A program made the translations under genes and the position numbers. The notes under the pieces are model-generated. The model ran no database searches. It was not told the origin of the DNA and saw only the letters and a list, made by a program, of their open reading frames with translations. From Peronospora farinosa (taxonomy: Eukaryota > Oomycota > Peronosporomycetes > Peronosporales > Peronosporaceae): 64,000 bases of DNA. The stretch covers positions 310,001 to 374,000 of the forward strand of contig CANTFK010000921.1 in assembly GCA_947646735.1 (NCBI GenBank), written 5' to 3'. The stretch's first letter is position 1. Each line of letters begins with the position of its first letter. Below, piece by piece: positions 1 to 10,080 of this stretch.

Positions 1-2
1 AG

Positions 3-1502
3 GAAAATGACTGGATTTTGCACCTCTCCGAGCCCCTTCCATGGCGGCCTCAAGGGGATGAGATTTGGCCTCAGGAGATAAACGATTTTTGGCAGACTTT
101 TCAGTGGAGTGGTAATCCTTGGATTCTCTCACCGCAGGCGCTCGAGCTGTCCCGATCCAAATATAACAGAATTCGTGATGTATCCCTCGAACAACTCCAC
201 ATCCAGCGGACAGGCCCCCAAGAATACGTCTTCAGCGGCATTGGCACGGATGTCCATGACCCCCGCCATTCGCATGCGAAACTTCGAGAATGGGCGATCA
301 TAATTTTACTTTCGTCGCCGCCACTAGACGTGGGAAATCCGGTAGGGTGCCCAAGCCCATTGCGGCTAAGGCAACAGCTACCATTCACGCAAGCCATCTC
401 ATGGGTGCTGATCGGGCCAGGCAAGGTTCGAGGCGTTTCACTCTCTGATGAATCTGATCGCCCTCAGAGTTGGGAGCTCACTCAATGCCACGATGGCATA
501 ACTTGGGTTTTCGACGGCGCTCCGCCGCTAGTAAAAGGGAAATCGCAGGAACTCACCCAACAAGCGGAGAGCAAGCTCAGCCGACATGGGGTTGTCTTTT
601 TTTCCAACCCACAGATCCACCACTATCCGTGGTCCGCACCGCCTACGGTCCCCAACCATCGACTATTCACTTTTTTGAAAAAACAAGCTTTTCAGGCGAC
701 AAAGCGCGGTCTCGCAGCACCGCTGAAGCAGGTCATCGATCGGCTAGCCACCAAGAGCCAGAATACGCGGTGGCAATGCACAGCTTTAAATGTCACGCCG
801 GCTCAGCTATGGGATCACGGCCATGCGGTAACGGAATACCAGCTATGGACACGATATCGACACGCTACCGGACAGCTAAACTTTTGGTACCAAAACCGAC
901 CCCCGGACGGATCATGCACATATTTGGAATGTGTAGGCCAAAAGGAAACCCAGGAGCATCTCTTTTGGGGATGTCCCCGCGCTCAGGCAATCTGGGCCCG
1001 GCTTATCAGTCATTGGGAGAGTACACCTCACCATCCTACCCACCTCCTGGATTGGCTCGAACACTGCGCAAACTGTAGCGTACCACGCATCTCGCCGCAG
1101 GTCACAGCAAAGCTGTTAGCCCGGTACCCGGAAGACATTGATCTATTCGCCACAGCCTGGAGGACGATTTGGGAAGTCGCAGTGACCGTCATTATCACAA
1201 TGCTCTGGCAACTTCGCGTGGATAGGATTTTTAACAATGCGCTTATTCCGATACAAGCCAGTGAAACTTTGATCTGGAATCGGATTCAGCTCCAACTGAG
1301 GGCGCTCATCAAACGTCTCCATTGCAGGGCGGCCACAGCCGTCCGTGGAGCCCAACTATCTGCATGTTACGACATATTTATATCAGAACCGAGAGGGCAG
1401 TCCGGCGTTCATAGACGTGCTGCCAGCCGCAGGCAATTCCTGGACCCTCCAGCGTTGCTAGTGTGGTTAACTACCTACCAGAGATCTTGCACTAATCAGT
1501 AA
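3..1502 (+). CDS. LINE-type retrotransposon protein, C-terminal part (open at window edge)
   Basis: The frame is open from the window edge, so the true start lies outside, to a TAA at 1500-1502. No polymerase motif is visible; this is the region after the reverse transcriptase of a non-LTR element. Nucleotides 915-974 encode a CX4CX8HX4C cluster (…EHLFWGC), the zinc-binding motif typical of the end of LINE polymerases. The protein aligns along its length with the broken copy at 52933-54902: both share FW-x-(T)-W-x-x-NPWI, AQLWDHGH and the cysteine cluster. The bases after the stop (AAATAGACAATCTGTT) recur after the stop of the second copy, so the 3' tail is shared. The tail ends at 1550, where an LTR begins. 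Inference: a fairly intact LINE 3' end truncated by the Gypsy insertion. Lineage within LINEs not determined. Confidence 0.75.
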   Translation, partial: ENDWILHLSEPLPWRPQGDEIWPQEINDFWQTFQWSGNPWILSPQALELSRSKYNRIRDVSLEQLHIQRTGPQEYVFSGIGTDVHDPRHSHAKLREWAIIILLSSPPLDVGNPVGCPSPLRLRQQLPFTQAISWVLIGPGKVRGVSLSDESDRPQSWELTQCHDGITWVFDGAPPLVKGKSQELTQQAESKLSRHGVVFFSNPQIHHYPWSAPPTVPNHRLFTFLKKQAFQATKRGLAAPLKQVIDRLATKSQNTRWQCTALNVTPAQLWDHGHAVTEYQLWTRYRHATGQLNFWYQNRPPDGSCTYLECVGQKETQEHLFWGCPRAQAIWARLISHWESTPHHPTHLLDWLEHCANCSVPRISPQVTAKLLARYPEDIDLFATAWRTIWEVAVTVIITMLWQLRVDRIFNNALIPIQASETLIWNRIQLQLRALIKRLHCRAATAVRGAQLSACYDIFISEPRGQSGVHRRAASRRQFLDPPALLVWLTTYQRSCTNQ

Positions 1503-1550
1503 ATAGACAATCTGTTCTCTCTCTCTACTGAAACATGTAGAGAGCGTATT

Positions 1551-2004
1551 TGTAACGGGGTGAGTCCGTTACATAATATTGACACTTCATAGAAGTGTCA
1601 ATAAAAAAATTATTATAACTAATAAATTTGACAATATTATATTTTCCTATAATATTGTTCTTGCATCTCCTTGAAGTTGGAGATGCCCTCTAATTGGTTG
1701 ATATGGGCCATCATATCAACCAACGCGCTGATCAATGGCCGATAGACGCGCGCAATGAGTGGAGGGCAAGTTGTCAACATACATAGTTGTTGTTTAATAT
1801 AGTTAACAAAGTTATAACAGATTAGTTTTATTAAGATAGTCTAACTATATTAAATACAGTTTTTTTTCCTTTTCAACTAAGCGTTTATTTAGTTATTTAG
1901 CTTCCTCTGCTCACGTGTACGTGAAGCTCTGAAGCATCTTCTTCCACTGTCATCATTGAAGGTATATATGCTCTGAGAGTATAATCAGAAGGTGTCCTAT
2001 TAAA
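1551..2004 (+). repeat. 5' LTR of Gypsy element A1 (outer element)
   Basis: Starts TGTAACGGGG and aligns to the reverse complement of the LTRs at 2036-2495 and 9643-10080 for most of its length. Its last bases (CCTATTAAA) are a decayed form of the family terminus CCATTACA. It is followed directly by CC-TGGTAGCAC, the same primer-binding site used by A2, which fixes the orientation as plus. The internal region that should follow is interrupted at 2036 and resumes at 10081. Confidence 0.85.
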
Positions 2005-2035
2005 CCTGGTAGCACTACGTGATCCGTTCAGCAAC
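2005..2035 (+). other. A1 leader with primer-binding site, ending in target-site duplication
   Basis: 2007-2015 reads TGGTAGCAC, two bases after the LTR, matching the site at 9632-9640 of A2 and the degenerate or intact sites of E and D. It would pair with a tRNA ending GTGCTACCA. The last five bases, GCAAC (2031-2035), pair with ACAAC at 10081-10085 on the other side of A2 as a target-site duplication with one change. Confidence 0.8.
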
Positions 2036-2096
2036 TGTAATGGCGCACCCTCCGACTATACTGATTACAGTTTAGTCGGAGGGTGCGCCATTTACA
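2036..2096. repeat. 61-bp foldback formed by duplicated LTR terminus
   Basis: The outermost 23 bases (2036-2058) recur inverted at 2073-2096 with one extra T, separated by 14 bases. The 5' LTR at 9643 has only the outer arm, with a short unrelated TGAAAGC in place of the inner one. This looks like an inverted templated duplication acquired by one LTR. Confidence 0.8.
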
Positions 2097-2495
2097 GTAG
2101 GTGCCTCAATTACCTCTCTTACACAAGAGGCAGAAGAAGCTTTACTATCAAACAAACGCTTAGAAGTAGAGGAAAAGAAAACTGTATTTAATATAGTTAA
2201 CTATCTTAATAAAACAAATCTGTTATAACATATGTTAACTATATTAAACTACAACTATGTATGTTGACAACTTGCCCTCCACTCATTGCGCGCGTCCATC
2301 GGTCATTGGTCAGCGCGTTGGTTGATATGATGGCCCATATCAACCAATGAAAGGGCATCTACAACTTCAAGGAGACCTAGGAACAATATTATAAGAAAAG
2401 GTAATACTGTCAAAAATATTATTAGTTATAATAATATTTTTATTGACACTTCATATAAGTGTCAATATTATGTAACGGGCTCGCCCCGTTACATC
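2036..2495 (-). repeat. 3' LTR of A2
   Basis: In element sense it begins TGTAACGGGGCGAGCCCGTT and ends …GCGCCATTACA. It matches 9643-10080 apart from about twenty changes and an extra 21 bp near its outer end. With the facing A1 LTR (1551-2004) it forms a 945-bp near-palindrome. Confidence 0.9.
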
Positions 2496-2507
2496 ACCCC
2501 CCCTCAA
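2496..2507 (-). other. Polypurine tract of A2
   Basis: Read on the minus strand the bases next to the 3' LTR are GAGGGGGGTGA, a purine run directly upstream of the LTR start. This is the usual plus-strand primer position in LTR retrotransposons. Confidence 0.65.
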
Positions 2508-2692
2508 CCAACAGTCATATTAGTGACTGTTTAGTGACTATGGGAAAGGAGAACTTGTTAAATTTTCTTTCATTCAACAATTACGCTATGACAAAGTCAA
2601 TGCGCGTCGCTGCTAAGGCAGCCGAGAGCTCGGCTGCACGCCTATGTGCAGCCGCTACTTAGGCTTCACAGCCTCAGCCAGCATACACTAAT

Positions 2693-4272
2693 ATGTCTAC
2701 TGGAAGTCAACATCAGCCTGCAACGCCTGTTGCAGGTTCACGTAGCGCTTCGTCGCGTGAAGATGTTGACCCAGAGTTAGTCGTTGACTACTCCGGTGAG
2801 TCGGATGACGCATCCGACTCAAAGCCACCTCTTTCACTCCCGGGATCTCCTCGGGGTGATACCTCGTCGTCTAATTCTACGAAGAGGGATCGTGGTACAT
2901 TGAGTGAATCAATGTACCGTGAAATGTTCGGGTCGTCTGATGAATCAGACGACTCGCCAAACGAGTCGAAGGATAGTGACTCAGGTGGGGACCGTAAAGG
3001 TGATGTCAGTGCTTCTACTGACATCAATGCTCGTGGTGTCGGTACTTCTGTTGACACCACGCAGGAGGCTTTAGACCGCAACGTATTGCATCTTGCTCCT
3101 GATCGCAAACCATGGATGCTATCTAAGCATCTGCTTGATCGTTGGTCTGGAAAGACCAACGAACGGTTCCCCATACCGTTGTTTGATGCGTCAAAGCTTC
3201 ACGGCCTTGACGCCAGTGCGAAGAACTTTCGCACTGAGAACGATTATTACATCGATGTGTTCCTTGAACATCGATGGTATGGCCCACACAAGAAGCGTGA
3301 GGCTGACGCGTTCCTCCAATCTTGGAACGCTTTTATCACCAACGTTTTAAACGTTGGAAAAGAGGCTTGGTTTCAAAGACTTTATGCTAGCCGCAATAAG
3401 TTTGATAAACGAAGTACTTCCGGTGCATGCTATCGTTCGCACCGGTTATCTAGAGAGGCAGGCCTGTTATGCCTCTCTTGGGGCGACCCATGCCCGGGGT
3501 GCCTGAGCACCTCGTCAAGAGCGCCTAAGGAGGCGTACCTCCTTACTGAGCCCTGGTGGAGGGCTCGCATCTCTTCTGAGATGCGTGAAGGGATTGCTAC
3601 TTTGCAATCCCTTTACGAAGGCGCTGGGCGCTCGTTTTCCGATGGTCCTTCACCATCGGGTGTCCCTTGTCGTGCAGTTCGACAAGGCCGGGAAGTCGGC
3701 CATCAGTTGGGCCCGAGGTTCCCAGCTATCCGCCGAAGACGGATAGCCACGCCACCGGACGAGATAACTCGTCCGACGTCCCTTCACCTCGCGGTTCTTT
3801 AGTAAGCATTCCACGAGGAAGCGCTTCCCACCATGGGAGTCCACTAGCGGATGCGGTGGTGGAGGAAAAACCCTGTCCGATTCTTTCATCGGACTTGGCT
3901 GCTGAGTTAGACGGGTTTGCCCGTGTAACTTGTGAGCTCCGTTGTGATGTTGATCACGAACGGGATAAGCGTCGCCGCTTAGAGGACATTGTGCGACAGC
4001 TTGGGTTTGACCATGAGAGGTCTCGGGCAAACAATGCTGTCGCACTATCGGAGAATGAACGGCGACTTCATTCTCTGAGTAACGAGCTGGCGACAGCTCG
4101 TCAGGAGATCGTCCAATATCATGGGACGATCTCATCTCTACACGACCAGATATCGAATCTGGTTCGTGACAACAAGAATCTGAAGGAGATTCTTGAGAAT
4201 AACGGCTATCTTCGTCGTTCGAAGAAGCCGCGTACTGAACGTACGGACGAAGACGTCCCACGTAAAACGTAG
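2693..4272 (+). pseudogene. Antisense ORF (aORF) of element A2: acidic, coiled-coil, NLS-like
   Basis: It lies between the A2 3' LTR and pol but on the opposite strand. ATG at 2693 gives about 370 codons to 3802. A second frame, 3667-4272, continues the protein, so one frameshift falls near 3650-3780. Visible parts: a Ser/Asp/Glu-rich N-terminus (residues 20-110), a middle with W-x-x-KT..RFP..LFD and HRWYGPHKKR, a Pro/Ser linker, then about 100 residues of heptad-rich sequence (ERDKRRRLEDIV…LRDN-like, 3930-4200) and a basic C-terminus RRSKKPRTER. From 3650 to 4272 it overlaps the chromodomain/integrase tail of A2 antiparallel. Elements B2, B1 and D have antisense frames at the same place. Function unknown; I do not recognise a named domain. 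The similarity HRWYGPHKKR to HWTYGPRDRR in D is suggestive only. Confidence 0.55.
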
Positions 4273-4600
4273 GATGCGTACGCATCCTGCGTGGAAACTC
4301 GATCGTGTATGCGTTGCCTAGGCGGCGCAATACACGAAACGGGCCGATGTACTTGGGCAACAGTTTATTGCTGCCCACGTTAGTCACTACATGTTTAGGT
4401 AGGTTTACTGTTGACAGTAAAATTAAATCACCTTCAATAAATGCCTGAGCATTTGCCCTTCCATTATTGTCTGCGTTTCGCTTTTGCTTATCCACCGCTT
4501 CCGCGATGGAATCTTGCACGAAACGGACTACCGCTTCACGAGTCAGCAGGAAATCCTCAGCTGACTCATTGCTTTTGGCTGCAGTGCATTGTGAGTGCAC
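3650..4600 (-). pseudogene. A2 integrase C-terminal region and chromodomain
   Basis: A 316-codon open stretch. The N-terminal part carries the integrase C-terminal GPF-like block (KYIGPFRVLRRLGNAYTIE, then RTHPTFYVGRL). A long Ser-rich linker follows. The C-terminus has a chromodomain (FLVECLLKNREVKGRRTSY, then LVRWRGYPSSADSWEP) ending at the stop. In chromoviruses this domain binds histone marks and steers integration. The stretch is separated from the upstream integrase frame by a shift between 4600 and 4753, so it is a remnant of one pol frame. Its last 620 bases overlap the antisense ORF. Confidence 0.85.
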
Positions 4601-4752
4601 TGCAGAGATATCGGCTACTAATTCAGCGAGAACAATACTGTTCTCACTTGTGATACCTCAAACGATGCTGACATCTTCATCATCGTTATCAGTAAGAGCG
4701 TCATCGCTCTTACTTTCTTCCTCTTCACCGAAGTCGAATGGTACGACTTCGG

Positions 4753-5560
4753 TTACTTTCGCGTCGACCATAACGTCGTCGCGTGATGAGCAAGAGCCAG
4801 ATTGGTTCTCGCTTGAGCGAGTCCCTCCCCCCTTAAATTAGAGTCACCCTCTACTAAGGTGGGGACACGTGGATGGAGAAGTCCATTCACGTAGAGCGGT
4901 GTATGCGTCGTAGACGCATGCACGGAGTTGTTGATGGCGAATTCTACCATCGACAAGAACTCACTCCAACTGGACGTACCCTCGAAGTATCTCTTCGAGG
5001 ACGCGATTGGCGCGTTCAGTCTGACCATCAGTTTCTGGATGGTCAGAAGTAGACATTGTGAGCCGTGTTAAAAATGTTTGGAACACGGAACGCCAAAACT
5101 CAGCCGTGAACCGGGGGTCCCTATCGGACATAAGTTCACGGGGTAAACCGTGCAATCGAAAGATTGTATCGATAAACACGCAAGCACAGCCCTCTGCTGT
5201 GATCGAATTAGGTACAGCAACAAGATGTACCATCTTGATGAACCTTTCTACAAACACGAGAATACCATTATTCCCGTGAGCGTCTTTGGGAAACCCAAAG
5301 ACGAAGTCCATTGATACGGACTCCCAGCACTCTGCCGGAACAGGTAGAGGCTGCAATGGTGCACGGAGTGAAGGACTAGGCTTCACTCGTTGACACACCT
5401 CGCAAACACGCACGTACTTGCGCACAAACTTATACTGGCGTGGCCAGTAAAAGTCGCGACTGACCGTGAGGTAGGTCTTCTCACGGCCGCAATGCCCACT
5501 GACTGGTGCATCGTGACATTCAAACATGATCCGTAACCTGAGTTGGCGGTACAACGACAC
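4753..5560 (-). pseudogene. A2 integrase (zinc-binding and catalytic core)
   Basis: The frame from 5560 shows the HHCC zinc region (HDAPVSGH, then CEVCQRVK), the first catalytic Asp in SMDFVFGFPKD, the second in SDRDPRFTAEF and the Glu in ANRVLEEILRGY. A shift near 4961-5028 moves to the frame with EFAINNSVHASTTHTPLYVNG, the conserved stretch after the core. Active-site residues are all present, so the loss is by frameshift rather than by active-site decay. Confidence 0.85.
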
Positions 5561-6412
5561 GAGGCGTGTCGTTGTTGACGGCTGTGTAGTACAGTAAGCC
5601 GTCCCGCTGGGTGTATCGATCTAGAAAAAATCGATACATGGCAGGCAAGCGCTTCTTAGCTTGCGTGGATGGGTCCTTGAGGTACTCCATCAGGCGTACA
5701 AGATCATTATCTTGTGTGCATGCCATTCTAATGTCGTCGAGTAAGCTCGACGACAAGACGCTAGTACTCAGCGTGGCGACAGTGGTGTTCACATCACTGT
5801 CGGATTGCACAGTCGGCTCTAGGTCAGGCCGACGTGAGAAAGCATCGGCGACGACGTTAAGTCGTCCCGGCTTATACTCCACGGAGAAGTTGTACTCCGC
5901 AAGAATGACAACCATCTCGCCATACGTTGCGAGAGGTGTAGACTGTTTACAGCCGTGCGTAGTGACGCATGGTCTGTATACACAATGAACGGTCTATCTC
6001 CTAAGATATAGACGTGAAACTTAGCCAGTGCATACTTCATGGCAAGGAGTTCCTTGTCATGCACCGGGTAATTGCGCTCGGCCGGTTGCAGCTGACGCGA
6101 TTGATAACAGACGACACGCTCTGCGCCGTCTGTATCATATTGCATCAGTGCGCAGCCGATTGCAAAATCACTGGCGTCACAGACCACATGAAATGGTCTG
6201 TATTGATCGGCAATCGCCAATACTGGCGATTGCATAAAGCTTTGCTTGATACGTTCAAAGGAACGCTGACAATCAGCGTTCCAGTTCCACTTTACATTTT
6301 TCTTGAGTAAACAAGAAAGATGTACTGTCATTTCGGCGTAATTGCGCGAGTACTTGTGCAAGTACGCCGCTAGCTCAAGGAACTTCCTTAGTCCCTTGAC
6401 ATCGACTGGCAC
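5520..6412 (-). pseudogene. A2 RT connection and RNase H
   Basis: The frame from 6412 carries the connection (LRKFLELAAYLHKYSRNYAEM) and RNase H with CDASDFAIGCAL, NYPVHDKELLAMK and YTDHASLR, the usual catalytic Asp, Glu and Asp. The frame shifts near 5819-5915 into YNFSVEYKPGRLNVVADAFSRRPD, the end of RNase H, then runs to the integrase N-terminus. About 100 bases between the RT stop (6512) and 6412 hold the missing link with at least one further shift. Confidence 0.85.
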
Positions 6413-6511
6413 TGGCCAGTCGGTGATCGCCTTGATCTTTTCTGGATCAGGGCGTACGCCGTTCTTTCCGACGATGCACCCAAGAAGTGGTATTTCGCTA
6501 GCTGCAAATAT

Positions 6512-7198
6512 TCACTTCTTGAGGTTGGCGTACAACTTATGCTCTCGCATAAGTGTAAGAACCTTACGGACGTGGAGTCTATGGACTTCCACGTCTGTTT
6601 TCCCGTCCATAGCCCGACTATGGACGAACACATCATCGAAGTAACACGGTGCGAATTCGCGCACCGGTCTCAATAGATGTGAAACACATCTATTGAATAT
6701 GGCTGGTGCATTACTAAGCCCTTGCGGCATCACCAACCATTCCCAGAGCATACCACTGGGAGTGCTCACTGCTGTGTACGGGATGTCCCGTTCACGCATT
6801 AGGATCTGATAGAAACCATCCATCAGATCCATGGACGAAAAGATGGTACTCTTAGACATACCATCTATGATTACGTCCTTTCTCGGTATCGGCGTTTGCG
6901 CCGGTATCGTTGCAGCGTTCAGCTTGTTAAACGCGTGCACTATCCGCCACCTTCCTGTGGCCTTGCGCACACAGAAGGTCGGAGAGCTGTGAGGTGAAGT
7001 TGACTCCCTCACATGGCCCGCTGCTAGGCGATCGGCAAAGAACTTGTCGATCGCCTCGACCTGTTCCCGAGGCAGTGGCCACTGCTTCATGACACAATAT
7101 TTTTTGCCAGGAACAAGGTCGATCTCGTGTCGAGTACCTTTATCCTTAGGTAACTCGCACGGAACGGATTCAGGGAATACATCCTTATATTCGACCAA
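6512..7198 (-). pseudogene. A2 reverse transcriptase
   Basis: About 228 codons. Visible RT blocks are [80 protein letters not shown] and the catalytic CYFDDVFVHS (YFDD, intact). The protease frame ends two bases upstream at 7200, so the protease-RT boundary is a frameshift. The frame stops at 6512, before the thumb/connection. Confidence 0.9.
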
Positions 7199-7199
7199 A

Positions 7200-8372
7200 T
7201 TATTGATACGAAAGTTTTGACTTCAGCGACTCCCAGGATTGCGATGTATATCGTTCAATCCGAGTCTTCTCATCAAGGACACTTTCGTCCATTGATGAGC
7301 TGCTGAGAACCCGTTCGTTCTCGGCAGAAACTGTTGCTGACCGAATGTCAGTCATGTACTCGTCCTCTGCGACGAGCACACAGATCTGCTTGACTTTGCC
7401 ACTACGCAGATCACGCAAGAACCTTTTAGGTTCTAGCGTAGGCAACTGAGTTATCTCCGAAGTTAACTTCGGAGGCGCGATCAGATCAAGCGTATAAGCG
7501 CCTACGTTTGATCCGTCATTAACCAAGACGTTCAACGTCTCGGTTACTTTCTGGGGAATTATTCCCGCAGGCTCGATGGAACCTGTTCCATCGACTTCCT
7601 CTAGCTGTGGTGGCGCAACCACAGTGAGATCCGCTACGATCAACTCTCCAGTTGATCTAGGATTACCGTGTTGCCGCTTCTGGGCAACCGGTTTACTCTT
7701 CGGTGAATGCTGCCCTCTAGGCGAGCATTCATGTCCCGGTCCACTCGACTTATTCGAGTGGTGGACCTTCGGCGCTGCCTGTGCTTGTGCACAGCCGCCG
7801 GCAGCTTGCTCCACAGCGTGACTGTCTGTCACGCTGAGTTCTTGTGCAGTCGTACTAACGACCGAACCACAAGTGAGGCCATCACACTCACTCGTAGTAC
7901 ATTCACACGCTTGTGAACGCTCCAAGACGTTCATCAGATGGCCATCTGATGAACAAGAGGCAGGCATCTTCACGGTTCGATGCCGCCAGCTGACCCATGG
8001 CTCGTACCTTCTGAGCCATGGTAATCCTAGGATGACATCAAATTTGTCATCCAGATCAAGTACGATGAAATCATCATCGTACTTTTTGCCTTCAAGCGTG
8101 TAGTAAATTCCCACTACACGTTTCTTTACTGTTACGGATGCGCCAGTTGCAAGGCGCACCGTCATCCTCGTTGGAGGGGTCTCGCGCTCAACATATTTGA
8201 GCCTACGATCATCTAGCGATTGGCGTCGAACAAAGTTGTTCGAAGCCCCACAATCAACTAGGGCGCGAAGTGACATGTTCTTTGTCACTTCGATCTTCAA
8301 GGTGATGAGAGATACCTCATCACTGGGAGCGGCAACACACAGTGACTGTGTGTTGGGAGCAACCTTCGTCAA
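7200..8372 (-). pseudogene. A2 aspartic protease and pol linker
   Basis: A 390-codon open stretch. The retropepsin-like fold is recognised from LRALVDCGASNNFVRR (active-site DCGA where most Gypsy proteases have DSGA or DTGA) and the later DVILGLPWLRRYEPWVSWR. A long variable linker (about residues 140-380) follows before RT. The Cys in the active-site triplet is unusual next to DSGA in C, D, B1 and B2; it could be a substitution or a lineage feature. Confidence 0.8.
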
Positions 8373-8443
8373 GAGTCCCGCGAACTCTCTTGACGTTGCT
8401 GGATCAGTAGGGCGCTCCGCCCCTACTGACCCCGACCGTTTTT

Positions 8444-9628
8444 TTATGGTCCACCACGTTGTTGCGATTTCGCAGCAACGTGGGACCCACGTCTCTGGCC
8501 CTTCTTGGCAGACGGTCGATCGTCACTCCCAGTGTTACGAGACACTGGGCGTGGGGAACTACACTCATAAGCGTAGTGGCCCAACTTCTGACAGCGATTG
8601 CACTTTTGCAATCGCTTGTACCCTGGAGAGCAAGGTCGCTCGCTCTCTACATAGGAGAGGTCCATTGGTTCTGGACCCCCGCCCTCCTGTCGTCTCGGTG
8701 GACGATAGGATCCCGAGTGGACGTGAGCCTGTTGTAGGCTAAAGTCCTCCTGTTCCGCTGCAGAGATCGCTTGATCCAGCGATTTTAATTCCAAGCGGAA
8801 CAGGTGGGTCTTGACAGGACCATCTGTCAGACCACAGTAACCTGCGGGTGTTCATCGATTGGGTTCAGTACGATACAGCTAACGAGGTATCGTACGTGTT
8901 GGGCGTAAGCGTGTATATCACGCTTACCCTGATATATATCCAGGATCTCAGCTCGAGCCCTGAATTCGGCGCGAGGCGGTTTAAACGTGTGTTGAGCCGC
9001 GCCTGACAGACGTCATACGTTGGGAAAACGTATGGGTCGTGCAGTTTGAGCCCTAAGGCCCAAGCTTTGGCACGCCCTGCCAAGTTCGACATGGCGAACT
9101 TGACCTTCATCATATCGTCATCGATGCGACGAGCCTCAATGGCGTCGTCGAGCTCGACGAACCATCTCAACAAGGAGTCGCTTTCGACTGCCTTGTACTT
9201 GGAGACATCAATCTTCAAGGACTTGGGTCGACGTATGCACGTCGACCCGGCAGCAACATCACTAGCCTGCTGTTGTCTCAACAGTTCAAACTGTTGAGCA
9301 CCCTGCTGCATCAACAAGTCAGCTTGTTTAGCGCCTGTTCTCTCAACAGTGTAACCTGTTGAGAACCTTGCTCCTCTAGCAAGGTGAGTTTCATTACGAC
9401 TTCGTCATATTCATGTTGTATGAACTTGGCGATGGTTGCATGTTGGTCGTCTCCGCTAAGAGAGAGCAACATGGCACCAACGACAGGGTTGCCGATGATT
9501 TCAGCCATAAGCTGAACCGCATTCCATTCGAGGTCACTCAAATGGCGGAAATCATCACGCGTTGCGTGATGACGTTCATCGCCCGCTGATTCCATAGCGG
9601 GAGGTGCGGTGGTCGATGAACGGACCAC
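8444..9628 (-). pseudogene. A2 gag with CCHC zinc knuckle
   Basis: Three frames together cover a typical Gypsy Gag. 9628-9311 is an N-terminal part (RHLSDLEWNAVQLMAEIIG…) ending at a TGA. 9317-8865 is the capsid-like region (WFVELDDAIEARRI, KVKFAMSNLAGRAKAW). 8794-8444 is the C-terminus with MDLSYVE and the knuckle CNRCQKLGHYAYEC (CX2CX4HX4C). The first junction is a TGATG stop/start overlap that is identical in the sister gag at 10386. The second break, near 8930, is a plain frameshift. Confidence 0.85.
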
Positions 9629-9631
9629 GAA

Positions 9632-9640
9632 GTGCTACCA
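9632..9640 (-). other. Primer-binding site of A2
   Basis: Reads TGGTAGCAC on the minus strand, two bases inside the 5' LTR. It is the same site as in A1 (2007-2015) and D, pairing with a tRNA 3' end GTGCTACCA. Confidence 0.75.
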
Positions 9641-9642
9641 GG

Positions 9643-10080
9643 TGTAATGGGGCACCCTCCGACTATACTGATTACAGTGAAAGCAGGTGCCTCAATTACC
9701 TCTCTTACACAAGAGGCAGAGGAAGCTTTACTTATAAACAAACGCTTAGAAGTAGAGGAAAAGAAAACTGTATTTAATATAGTTTATTTTATCTAATAAA
9801 AATAATCTGTTATAACCTATGTTAACTATATTAAACTACAACTATGTATGTTGACAACTTGCCCTCCACTCATTGCGCGCGTCCATCGGTCATTGGTCAG
9901 CGCGTTGGTTGATATGATGGCCCATATCAACCAATAAGAGGGCATCTACAACTTCAAGGAGATCTAGGAACAATATTATAAGGAAAGGTAATACTGTCAA
10001 AAATATTATTAGTTATAATAATATTTTTATTGACACTTCATATAAGTGTCAACATTATGTAACGGGCTCGCCCCGTTACA
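9643..10080 (-). repeat. 5' LTR of A2
   Basis: 438 bp, in element sense TGTAACGGGGCGAGCC…GTGCCCCATTACA, flanked inside by the primer-binding site and outside by ACAAC, the target duplication partner of GCAAC at 2031-2035. AT-rich internally, with several short inverted repeats. Confidence 0.9.

Larger units (their letters stand above)
2036..10080 (-). mobile_element. Ty3/Gypsy chromodomain retrotransposon A2, complete but decayed
   Basis: An 8045-bp element on the minus strand. Order in its own sense: 5' LTR (9643-10080), primer-binding site, gag with CCHC knuckle, protease, reverse transcriptase, RNase H, integrase, chromodomain, an antisense ORF, polypurine tract, 3' LTR (2036-2495). It sits inside the leader of the related element A1, with matching 5-bp flanks. 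The two LTRs differ by roughly twenty small changes plus one 21-bp foldback insertion, so the insertion is not recent. Gag and pol are broken by several frameshifts, so the element is not autonomous now. Pol order and C-terminal chromodomain place it with chromoviruses in the broad sense. Confidence 0.9.

Noticed and set aside
1551..2495. A 945-bp terminal-inverted-repeat or foldback transposon
   Set aside because: The two halves are LTRs of one family in opposite orientation. Each has its own primer-binding site or polypurine tract, and the A2 boundary has a 5-bp target duplication.
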